A stretch of 64,000 nucleotides of DNA from NCBI RefSeq assembly GCF_910592395.1, contig NC_088326.1, positions 6,515,001-6,579,000 on the forward strand, written 5' to 3'. Of the stretch, positions 46,741 through 57,038 are shown in pieces. The position numbers and the translations under genes are program-made. Under the pieces are notes generated by a model that saw nothing but the letters and a program-made list of their open reading frames with translations, was not told the origin of the DNA and did no database searches. The DNA comes from Lineus longissimus (taxonomy: Eukaryota > Nemertea > Pilidiophora > Heteronemertea > Lineidae). The first letter of the stretch is position 1, and the number at the start of each line of letters is the position of its first letter.

Positions 46741-47328
46741 TCATGGGCCATAAAGGAAATCAAAAAGCCTCCGGTCAAAGGTGGCAATTGCAGGCATGAC
46801 CAGCGCCACCACACCACAAACACTGCTGCATGACTGGAGACGAACATGTCTACAGTGACGGCAATTATGATATTGTCCTATTGGCGTTGGGGTATGGCAA
46901 ACTACTTTTGTGAAATTGCCGGGTCGCTGAGATATTGAAGAAAGTTGTATAATCATGTAGCCTTGCCAGCAGACCATCTGGCGCACCCCATGCCAAACTG
47001 TCACAGTACAGAATTTCATGTGTAGACAGTTTCAAAACAGCTAATGTCCAGTGGTTGCCAGACTGGATATCATTTCCAATAAAGACTGAATTGTCTGGCA
47101 ACCTCCCAACATTAACAACGAACAGGAGCTGATCGATGTCCCTGACACTAGGATGCCTCTTCATTATAGCAGTCATTCTGGTTGATGCAGCTGTAGCATT
47201 TAGGCAGAAGCATAATGTATGGTCTTGGCTCAATGTCATCTTGGTAAGTAAGTATACCATGTGAGAAGTTACCAGCCATCCATCACTTCCTGGATCACAA
47301 AGGTGTGCCATCTCTTCTGGTGTCACAC
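46741..47328 (-). pseudogene. Ulp1/SENP-type C48 cysteine protease domain in the MULE
   Basis: The exon begins after TTACTTCAG at 47329-47330. The frame gives GSDGWLVTSHMVYLL, RDIDQLLFVVNVG, then SGNHWTLAVLKL with the catalytic His (about 47053) and ILYCDSLAW with the catalytic Asp (about 47002). After a frameshift near 46900 the other frame supplies LQSCSSVCGVVALV, placing the Gln/Cys of the active site near 46835-46816. His-Asp-Cys order and spacing fit C48 peptidases that cut ubiquitin-like proteins such as SUMO. Ulp1-like domains are known in some plant MULEs (Kaonashi type) and other transposons. Here it lies upstream of the transposase, on the same strand, inside the same TIRs. Confidence 0.78.
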
Positions 47329-48190
47329 CTGAAGTAACAAGACACAGAATGGCTGAGACAAATAGATTAACAAAGGTTGGTTTAGCTTGAAGTAACAAGA
47401 CACAGGATGGCTGAGACAAATAGATTAACAAAGGTTGGTTTAGCTTGAAGTAACAAGACACAGATTGGCTGAGACAAATAGATTAACAAAGGTTGGTTTA
47501 GCTTGAAGTAACAAGACACAGGATGGTTGAGACAAATAGATTAACAAAGGTTGGTTTAGTTTGAAGTAACAGGACACAGGAATGTTGAGACAAATAGATT
47601 AACAAAGGCTGGTTTAGCTTGAAGTAACAAGACACAGGATGGTTGAGACAAATATATTAACAAAGGTTGGTTTAGTTTGAAGTAACAAGACACAGGAATG
47701 TTGAGACAAATAGATTAACAAATGTTGGTTTAGCCTGAAGTAACAAGATACGGGAATGTTGAGACAAATAGATTAACAAAGGTTGGTTTAGCTTGAAGTA
47801 ACAAGACACAGGATGGTTGAGACAAATAGATTAACAAAGGTTGGTTTAGCTTGAAGTAACAAGACACAGGATGGTTGAGACAAATAGATTAACAAAGGTT
47901 GGTTTAGCTTGAAGTAACAAGACACAGGATGGTTGAGACAAATAGATTAACAAGGGTGGTTTAGTTTGAAGTAACAAGACACGGGAATGTTGAGACAAAT
48001 AGATTAACAAAGGTTTTTTAAACTTGAAGTAAAAAGACACAGGATGGTTGAGACAAATAGATTAACAAAGGTTGGTTTAGCTCTAAGTAACAAGACACGG
48101 GAATGTTGAGACAAATAGATCAACAAAGGATGGTTTAGTTTGAAGTAACAAGACACAGTAATGTTGAGACAAATAGATTAAAGAATTATA
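47329..48190. repeat. 58-bp tandem repeat, about 15 units, inside the MULE
   Basis: The unit on the plus strand is GCTTGAAGTAACAAGACACA, GGATGGTTGAGACAAATAGA, TTAACAAAGGTTGGTTTA, repeated to about 48190 with point variants. On the minus strand each unit carries TTGTTACTTCAAG, nearly the same as the acceptor TTGTTACTTCAG used by the protease exon at its right-hand edge. It lies in the intron between the 48202-48381 exon and the protease exon. Confidence 0.9.
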
Positions 48191-48201
48191 TGTCCACATA
48201 C

Positions 48202-48381
48202 CATAGCCATGCAGGGATCATCTCATGTGCATTATTGTTCCAAATCAAATCTTTGAATGTAGCATAATAGACTCCATTTAGGGGGTCGACAACTCCACTC
48301 GGCGCCCTACAGGATTTAAACCATTCTTCTTCTTGTCGCTGCTTAAATTTAAATCATTTCTTCGTAGTAAAGTGCTACCTC
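48202..48381 (-). pseudogene. 5' exon of the MULE gene
   Basis: A strong acceptor (CTCATTTTTTTCAG) precedes EVALYYEEM, then a frameshift, then RQEEEWFKSCRAPSGVVD and LNGVYYATFKDLIWNN up to donor GCTATG|GTATGT. The aromatic-rich frame is clearly coding. I recognise no domain; it may be the N-terminal part of the protease-bearing protein. Confidence 0.6.
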
Positions 48382-48904
48382 CTGAAAAAAATGAGATAAA
48401 AATAAATTTATGAAATAAATTATATTTTCATAGGCCAAACTGAATTGGTTGTCTTGTTATAGAGAGACGCCACCGTTGGTTGTCTTTTCGCCACCGTCTC
48501 CTCCTTTCCCTGAAATGAGAACTGTCTCCACCCATGGTCGACGAGTGTTATGTCTTCTCCATCCCATGGACTGACAAGAGTCAGAGACATGAAACATCTC
48601 CAAGGGTAGCCTACAGCCATAGGCCTACATACAATACATCGACTACACCATTTGACTCTACAGTACAGGCTCTACATGCACTTTTATCGCTGTCAACTCA
48701 TGAACTGGGCTGTCAAATGACACATCGCCCTCGTGTCTCCGTGTTACAGCTACTTTCACTTTCACTTGCCTATTGTGCGGATTCAAAAGTCCATATTTGA
48801 GCGTTAAAGGACACTAAAGTGTAAAAATTAGGCCATAAAACTATCGAAATTCCCGCTGGAAAACTTTACAACAATCACGTGATAGGTACTAAAAACAAAA
48901 GACA

Positions 48905-48940
48905 ACTTACGTCTTACGTCTTACGTCTTACGTCTTACAC
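48905..48940. repeat. (CTTACGT) heptanucleotide repeat at the inner edge of the MULE right TIR
   Basis: Five near-perfect CTTACGT units followed by the end of the terminal inverted repeat. The left TIR lacks it. Confidence 0.85.
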
Positions 48941-49043
48941 ATGTGATAATTAGCCATGTATTCTATGTTTACATTTTGACATCATCCCCCTTGACAAATC
49001 AGAAGCCGGATGACGCGTTCTCCCTAGCCTCAAGTGAGTTTTG

Positions 49044-50172
49044 TGATTCGATCAAAAGCATGAACTACCCATGTATTGATATCGGTTGACCCAATACAAA
49101 CGTCTCGAACTTTAACACCCAATATCTCAATTATCATTGAATGGAATATTCTAAAAAAATTACCTGCATGAATAATACAGTATTTGTGCCCTAATCCATG
49201 ATAAGTGTTTCGGTTACACACCTTAAAGGGAATATGCTGAGAGATGGTAAAAAATGGTACCAAAAATTGCAATTCCTGAAAAAATGATTCTAATAAGGCC
49301 TGTATGACAAAAAAATAAACTAATATAATTTTGTATGTCCGATTAGCATCTACTTTCTTACAGAGCAGCAATATAACAGCTTATTTATCAAAACATTTGG
49401 GTTCATCTGCTTGGCTGCAACAACATACATTGTATGCAGAATGATGACAGGTGTATCTTAATGAGAATTGCTGACAGCCGTTACCAAATCATACGGTATA
49501 ACCTTAATGATAATTGATAGTACATCTTTGTATATATAGATTAGTAGTAAATATTCAAGCAAGTTTCGTGAAAGTTGATGGGTTAGAGATTAGTACCGTA
49601 GAATGATTGGTAGTGTTGGGACGAGCAATTTGCAATGAATTATCCCGCTCAACACATAACAGAATTTCTAAATACAGATGGGCAGTTTTTGGCCTTCTTC
49701 TTTAGCTGGCATGCGATCACTAATCATTCTGCAAAAGCCAAAAGTGTTTTGTGGCGCTCAATCGCTGCAGCAACTTTAAGTTCTGTGGCATTGAGTCACA
49801 GTAAGGCCCTGTGATCATATTATTGTTTTAATTTTGTTGACCATTATAGCGAGACAAACCAGTGATTTAAAAACTCCATTCTGGCATCAAGTCTCAAAGA
49901 TTGAGGCATTTTTCCGGAATTGTAATTTTTAGGGCATTTGTCAAATTTTGTTTTCGCTATAGCAGATTAGTCTATTCGACGATGAATATAAAGTCATACT
50001 TTCCGATTATTCTATGAGATTATCACTTTATAGATATCCATCAATTGAGATATCGAGTGCTATAAAAACACTTTTAAAAAGTACCATGCGTTTTCCTGAG
50101 CCATCCGATATTGATTTATATATGTATATAAACACGACTGATAATAAAATACTTTATCTCACATTGCTGAAG
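49044..50172. other. Intron sequence, no recognisable gene
   Basis: AT-rich sequence between the MULE and the lectin exon. No conserved frame, repeat pair or RNA gene found. Confidence 0.5.
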
Positions 50173-51063
50173 AAGGAAGTGACCAGGTGACGTTGATAGC
50201 GGATGTCTGTGACGGTACTCCTCATACGCTGCAGTGTCCTGATGGCAAGATATTCGTCTATGTCTCGGGGGATCATAACTTTGCCAATAGTACTTGTCTT
50301 AATAGTAAAGAACCAGACCCACCCTGTAACATTGAAAAGGAAAAATGGGACTACTTTTCACACTGCGTGGGGAAAACAGTTTGCTTAATTGACATAAATC
50401 AAATAGTGACGCAGGAAAAAAAGGCTAGAAAGCCTAAATGCGCCGTTGATTCGCATGATACATGGCATCTTCATCTCGCTATGACGGCAATTTGTCTAAC
50501 GCCACCAACCACAACTACCCTCACAACTACCACACCATCGACTACGCCTACTCCGACTACCACAACAACCTCTTCAACGACAACACCCACCACAACCACA
50601 GCGGAGACTACCACGACAACACCGCCGACGACTACGACAGCCACCGCCCCAAATATATCAACCACTACAACACCTGCTACATCTACTCTTACTCCGACTA
50701 CTACCAGCGCTACGACTACCTCCACCACTGACAGATCAACTAGTATATCTACTCAACCTATAATTACGACTACCACTGTGCCATCGTCGACTACCACTGC
50801 GCCATCTACGACTACCACTGTGCCATCGTCGACTACCACGGCGCCATCTACGATTACCACTGTGCCATCATCGACTACCACTGCGCCATCTACGACTACC
50901 ACTGTGCCATCGTCGACTACCACTGCGCCATCTACGACTATCACCTTGCCATCGACGACTTCCACTACGGCATCTTCGACTACCACGACACAGTCTGCAA
51001 CAAGTTCAGGAAAGCCTGCCCCGACAGCGACTACCAAAAAACGATGTTCTACGAGAAAAACAG
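50173..51063 (+). CDS. SUEL/galactose-binding-lectin-like domain + Thr/Pro mucin region (exon 2)
   Basis: The exon starts at 50173 or 50176 (tandem AAGAAG acceptors, both in frame) and ends ACAG|GTAACT in phase 1. About residues 10-105 form a divergent SUEL/RBL lectin: VCDGTPHTLQCPDGKIFVYV, C in STCLNS, FSHCVGKTVCLIDINQI, and a late LAMTAICLTPP. The spacing and the Cys pattern fit the fold that binds rhamnose or galactose in sea-urchin egg lectin and latrophilins, but the usual DPC block is not seen. About 170 Thr/Ser/Pro residues follow, with ~14-residue repeats (VPSSTTTAPSTTTT) encoded by 42-bp tandem units at about 50766-50960, a likely O-glycosylated stalk. Phase 1 on both sides suits a shuffled extracellular module. 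The next exon downstream is not identified. Confidence 0.75.
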
Positions 51064-51138
51064 GTAACTACAGGGTGTTAATTCGAAACATTGCCCCGTC
51101 GTAGTCAATTAGCCAGGTTAAAAGCAAGTATTGCTTAA

Positions 51139-51473
51139 AGGGAACTGGAACCGCCGAGCGATTTATTCAACTTTTCGACTTTCACCGCCCGAGAAAGTCA
51201 AACTTCCAACTTCCTGTTCGAGTTCAGATTTGTAGCTCCGCCCCCAGTGCCCGAGCATGCGCAGTTCAATTTGTTATTATTGAGAATCATATGAGAATCA
51301 CGTGAGTCATGCGATCTTTCATTCATGAGTTTTCGTAGTAAATTCCATAGTAGTGACGTCACTCAATGATTGACAGCTAGGCGCCATGTTTCATTCATGC
51401 CTCGTTGTGATCACCCGATACGCGGGAAATGAAAACGAGGTCATACGAACTGGCTTGGCGGTTTCCGTTCCCT
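51139..51473. mobile_element. 335-bp MITE with TTAA duplications
   Basis: TTAA (51135-51138) then AGGGAACTGGAACCGCC on the left; GGCGGTTTCCGTTCCCT then TTAA (51474-51477) on the right. TTAA targets are used by piggyBac and Kolobok families. No ORF. Confidence 0.75.
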
Positions 51474-51477
51474 TTAA

Positions 51478-54370
51478 TAAATGCTACAAGCTTTTACGGG
51501 TTCATCCTTCGACCTACTTTTCAAACTCACAGAGATAAAAGTTCGAAATTTTACTGTTGGGTGGCACGTTATATGACGTGGCTATTTGATCGAAAGTATC
51601 TTGACTTTGTGTTTTGTCCGACAAGAAACTCGCCAGGCACACTCTTTAGTTGGGGTACCTCCGGAATGCGCAGATATAAATTTTTTGGGCCATTTTAATC
51701 CTTTTTCATAATCTGTTGTAGGAGACTCCCGCCAGAGAGCAGCACTTGATAATGTCAGTGCACTGCCATACTATTTGGCTAGGTGGCAGAACCTAACATA
51801 ATAACACACAGTAGTCAAGACAGCCAGTAGGCCTTCCTCCTCGATGTATATACTGCAGATTGGTGATACATGATATCATAGATTTATCTGGCTAACCTGC
51901 TCATATTTGCCTGGTATTACAACAATATTTAGCCTGTGCAGTGCATGTTTCTTGCCGGTCAGAAAATAGTTTTGGACCACATATATTGTCAACGTGGTTT
52001 TAAAGCCGCTTCCTCAAGCATTCCCGCGGAATCAGTCGCCAAGAGAAGGAGGATTATCCAGTCATGGGGTAGGTGGTGGCGTATTAATTCAGTACGTATC
52101 TTCCTGACATTTCAAGTATGAAAAATATTCTAGGACAAAAATATTTGCCAACACGCAAAGTTCCATGTCATAATTTGAATCTAAGTTTATCACGTGCCGG
52201 TCATCATGTAGGAACAGTCTGTCCTGAAAAGATTGTCGATGAGAGGGTTTTGATGGGGTGCATAGTGGGGAGATTTATCTAAGCACTCTCTGCAAGGGTA
52301 CCAAGTTTGAGCCTGATCGGACTTTGAATATGGCTACGAGGCCCCCATCTTCAACATTCCAATTTGCCCTGAATCTCATGAACGGGAGACGATAGGATGT
52401 TTTACCATTGCTTTAATATTTCTCTGGTTTCCCTCTCGAATTTCTGACCGAACGGCAAGCGATCTTGAAAATGGCCTTTTGCCCTCTGTGATCTTTGAAA
52501 ATAGTCAGATTGAATGCTTTATGATATGGCGCGTATCTTTCCCGGCGGTTACGAAACGCAGGACGCAGGGCATCCTGCAGCACCCTGCAAGATGGGGCCC
52601 GTCTCAACAGATGCAGAAAATGAAATGAGAAACTTTGGGGACCAGATCTCAACATATTCAGAAAATGAAGGGGTCACAGTACCTATAAGTATTGCAATCT
52701 CCTGAACCTATAACTTGTGGTATCAAAAACTTTTATGATCAGGGTATGAAAAAGGCCTCCCACTGTTTTTTCTAACATGTTGGGAGTTCATAAAGTGCCT
52801 GCAATCAAAATATATCCAGATGAAACAGGTCATTCCATACTAAGTTGAGGATTTGAATCGCAGCAAGTAGTATGTGTGATACCTTGCAATAACACAGCAG
52901 CACATACCATCATTGCCTGGATTCAATATAATCAACAGAGCCATGGTAATACACTTGAAATGAGAACACTCTGCAGGAGGTAAAGCTGTAACCCTGTCTA
53001 TTTTTATAAACAAAGTCTAAAGTCTTGGGTTTTCTGTCCAGATGAAAAGGGGGACATCTCATGAAAAATAAACTAATTTGGAAAACAAGAGTGGCAACTT
53101 TGCAATAAAAACCCATCTCCACAGTATTCATCGACAGTAAACATACATAAAAAATAGAACTAGAGACCTGGGCCCGATTGATCAAAACAATTTTCAGATA
53201 TATCTTGGCGCTAACTTAAATTGGCGTTTAAGTCATTTTGCCTTAACTGAAGGTGTTAACGCCAAAAAGATAGATTTAACGCCAAGGTATATAGCTCTTA
53301 CTTTAGTTTTGAACAACCCAGCCAAGGGTAATGAGAGACACGTAAGCACCATAGCTGTCAAGTGGGACACTGCTCCCTTAACATATAATTGGCTGCCTTT
53401 ATTGTGAATCCCCTTGGATCCCTTCAAAACCCTAACAAAAAACAAACTCCCCTTTACCCTTCACACAACTGCCCTTTAAAGTGATGCTATGATGTGATTT
53501 ACAACTTTGCGGAAATACGTCCGTTTTTAATTGTTGATCACAAATGTAAAGCTCAAATTTTCCATTTTTGATTAGATTTATTATAAAATTGCTGAATGTA
53601 AACCACCGCGACCGCGAAAATGTTCATGTTGTGACGTCATCAACGAAAACGGCATCGAAGCGAGCCGTCCGGGTGGGATTAAACCATAAATTTCTAGAAA
53701 ATGTGCATTTCGATTCGAAAACCTTACCGATTTATGAGAAAGTGACATAGTCATTTGTCAAAAACAGCTAAAACATTATATGGTGAAATTTGACACGAGT
53801 TACCCTTTTAAAACGTCAAATTCTCAACAGAGCCCACTTTAGAAAATCCCAACACAAGTCCCGTTAGACATTAAATCCCTCAACAAAACTGCTTTGATAT
53901 CTGACCCCTCTACACAACTCCCTTTTAAACACTAAACCCCTCAACGCAACTCCCCTTTAAAACATCAACCACTTCAACAGAATTCGACCTTAAAATGCCA
54001 AACCCTTAATTATAAACACAACAACACCTAACATAGCTCCCCTTTAAACATAACTTCCCTCAACACAACTCCACAACACCAAACCCTCAGCAAGTTACCC
54101 ATTGGGTAGCCGACATGACATGTGGAGGCCTATCTGAGTTCCCTTCTTCTTCTCCGTATAAAAAGGGGCCTATTGCTGACTAATTACTTGGATACAATTC
54201 TTGGTGTACAGACAACAATTCGGAATATGAGCATTAACTTTAATACTGATAGTAACTATGCCCTACTCTTATTATAATTATTGCATCCATTTGTGATTTC
54301 GTATCATTATGTATACGATGATCATCTGCAGCTTCGATAATGACTTAGATTCCTTGACCCATAATCCCCT
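51478..54370. other. No recognisable gene; degenerate CTCAACACAACTCCCCTTTAAA-like repeats
   Basis: Short decayed units such as ACAACTCCCCTTTAAA recur at 53440-53480 and 53800-54100. The interruption 53480-53800 could be a TTAA-type MITE (TTTAAAGTGATGC on the left, GTTACCCTTTTAAA on the right), but its ends pair poorly. No gene found. Confidence 0.4.
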
Positions 54371-55460
54371 GGGCCCATATTCATAAAAGCCTGCTAAGCC
54401 TAGTTGGCGACTATTTTTGACCCTTGCTCTCAACTAAGCACAGTTGAATACTAAGTGTTATTCAAAAAAACCCGCTAAGCTCAGTTTGGTGCGAAGTTGT
54501 CTGCTAGCTTTAGAGGTGCTCTGGGGTAGTCACAAGTTGGCAACTAAGTTTGTCAATTCTACCTTGGAGTCAGAGGCAAGATGAATTCAGAAGCTGGCAA
54601 AATTGCATCGTGTGAAGATAAAAGAACGGGATATTCAGAGACCAATATTTTTCAATGCAACTATGTTCTGTTCATTCCCCCAATGACATATTCCATAAAT
54701 TTGAGCATTATCACATGTTGAAATCTTGACATTTTGAGCGAAGTCATATATCATTGTAATCATACTAGTTTTGATATGTTTCTGCCTCTACAGGTGATAT
54801 TTTGATTTGATGTTTTAGGCATGCTCATGTTGCCCCCTCTAGTATTCAATGACATTGAAAAATCCTTAAATATCAAGGAATATCAAAATGTCAAAATTAT
54901 GATAATTTCTATACAATATCGATCACGAAAATTAAATGAAAATTTCTTTTTACTAAAAGTATTAGAAGTAACTCCATTTTCCAGCAAAACAAAAAAACGT
55001 GGACAAAACAAAATTTAATCAACCGGGTATATCTTTTTTATTTTGGGCCCTTTTTAATTCCCAAAATCAAACTATCAAACCCTGCAACATTAAAAAAAGC
55101 CAATAGGGAAATAATAGACAATTCCAACCATATGCTGCAAACTGAATCAAAATCAGGTCATCTTATGCGGAGTTTTAGAGTTTTCAAATTATTTTAGATT
55201 TTGATATTAGGTCGAAAGGCACACAAAAAATGCTTACATGCCATCCCCTATTGAAAGAGAAACTAATGCGCCTAATTGTTGTATGTGGTTTGGGACAAAG
55301 GTCAAATGTCTTGCTAACCAGTAACAAAATCTTAGTTAACAACTACCTGGCAATGTTCTTAGCAGGTTTTTATAAATAGGAAAATAGCAGCATACTATGG
55401 AGCAACCAACTAGGCATTTGGCAGTCTGCTAGTTTAGCAGGGTTTTATGAAAATGGGCCC
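54371..55460. mobile_element. ~1.1-kb non-autonomous element, GGGCCCATATTCATAAAA ends
   Basis: GGGCCCATATTCATAAAAGC at the left and, inverted, GGGCCCATTTTCATAAAACC at the right, followed on both sides by CTGCTAA-C. The CATAAAA core resembles the Harbinger ends at 32376 and 33935. No ORF of note. Confidence 0.65.
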
Positions 55461-56164
55461 TGGTTGACACCAACACCACCTACCAAGCATTGGCGAGGAA
55501 TGTTCCAGGTGTGTAAGGATTTGCTGGTAGTGAGTAACAACAAAATATGCTAGATTACATGATCAGGCTAGGCCCAAAAAGTGTGACCTCTGCACTCCTT
55601 TTCATACATACAGCCGTAAAGAGCGGCGCATGGCCAACATTTCGAGAGGTCATGATCGTAACGATACAATTACCAGGAGGAGTTCTAATGGCTATTTGAA
55701 TTTCCCCTGTCCAAAATTTATGCAAACTTTTAATATGGGTGCGAGCTTTAAAAATGCATGAACGCCAAATAGGCAAGAAGCTACTATTCATGCACTTCCA
55801 GCTATCAAAAAAATGTGGTTGCGTTTATTCAGCGATTTGGTTCTCCAATCCCAAATTTCGGGTGCTCTCTCGCTAACAAACAACGTGTTACGAAGGTAAG
55901 TTCATTTCTTCATACAAACGATGCCGTCCTAGTCTCCGAAAGTCCCAATCATGACTGGATGTATGTATTTCATCTATAGTAAGTTCAAATATTATTTTTC
56001 TCCGAACTAGGGTATAGTATGCTTTGCTCACAACTGACTCCGATCAACTGGTCCGATCAACTCTCAACAAAAAGCAAACTCCAAGAAAATATATACGAGA
56101 CAGAGTGGATGGGTTTTAGTGCATCTATTCCTTTAAACATTATACAGTGACAATGTGGACCTAT
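55461..56164. other. No recognisable gene
   Basis: No supported coding, RNA or repeat structure between the preceding MITE and the first X unit. Confidence 0.45.
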
Positions 56165-57038
56165 AATATGTAAAGAGCAAGCTCTAGTGAACTCACACAA
56201 CTGTTTGACATGGGGGAGCCCCCAAACCCCCGTCCTTCTGACATATTTAGCCAGTACATTGGGGGATGAGTCCCCAAACCCCTTCCCCGTTCTCTGAAAG
56301 TGACAGGTTTTAGTCAGTACATTGGGGGGAAGGCACCCCCCCCCCCCCCCCCCATTGGACTCTAAAAATAGAATTCCTTGGAGAGGCTGAACAATAAGGC
56401 CCCATAAAGAAATAGTCCCCGTCCCGGTAGCTGTCTCATAACTGCTGACAGAAGCAGCTCTTTGTGGTGAAAAAATAATTGAATGCATGTCATGACACCC
56501 AGGAGCTTTTTCTCATTTCTGAAACAGTTGCATGGTTGGAATGAATTTCCAAATCAGTCCGTCAAATCTCTATGCAATGAAAATTGAAATGTCACAACTC
56601 TCTCCACCGACGTTGTCCTGTATGTCCTAGCAGACGATTTTTAAATAAATGATGTGATGGATATACTTGTAGATTGGAATGAATTATTTCTTCAATGATA
56701 TGAAATTTGAAAACCCTCTGACATGTCTGAGTACAAAAATGCAGAGGCAAGACACATCATGCATGTCATGTCACCCAGGAGCTTTTTCTCATTTCTGAAA
56801 CAGCTGCATGGTTGGAATGAATTTCCAAATCAGGCCGTCAAATCTCTATCCAAATGGAACTTTAAGACCACTCTATATTTGTGCAGTAGTGTTAAAACTG
56901 ACTTCTTTGAAGTAAAGTACGTAAATCGAGAAGAAGAGCACATTTTCTTTGTCTGCAATGAAATGTCACAACTGCCTCCGCCGACGTTGTCCTGTATGTC
57001 CTAGCAGACGATTTTTAAATACATAATGTCCCACACCC
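56165..57038. repeat. X half-unit 1 of a ~1.18-kb tandem array
   Basis: From AATATGTAAAGAGCAAGCTC to GATTTTTAAATACATAATG and TCCCACACCC, it matches 60741-61610 almost base for base, including a poly-C run. It contains an internal duplication (about 56505-56640 and 56770-57010). A short frame (LSKWNFKTTLYLCSSVKTDF) is conserved between copies but is not a known protein. The Y half that should follow is displaced to 60429 by the recombinase elements. Confidence 0.8.

Larger units (their letters stand above)
42851..49034 (-). mobile_element. Mutator-like element (MULE), 6.2 kb, 9-bp target duplication, with Ulp1 protease
   Basis: TGAGTTTTG occurs immediately outside both ends (42842-42850, 49035-49043), the 9-bp duplication typical of Mutator. 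The terminal inverted repeats are about 100 bp: 42851-42955 and the inverse of 48935-49034 share CTTGA-GCTA-GGAGAACGCGTCA, GCTTCTGATT-GTCAAGG-GGATGA, CAAAAT-TAAACAT and ACATGGCTA. Inside, on the minus strand, are exons for a Ulp1/C48 protease, a MULE transposase, a SWIM finger and a PHD-like finger. Stops and frameshifts make this copy inactive. It lies inside the long intron of the SUEL/mucin gene, on the opposite strand. Confidence 0.88.

Noticed and set aside
47329-48190. Regular 58-bp spacing resembling a CRISPR array
   Set aside because: The whole unit is repeated with no unique spacers, and the genome is eukaryotic; it is a minisatellite in a transposon intron.
50471-51037. Long minus-strand Val-rich frames opposite the lectin/mucin exon
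   Set aside because: They are shadows of the ACN Thr codons on the plus strand, which has splice sites and a lectin domain.
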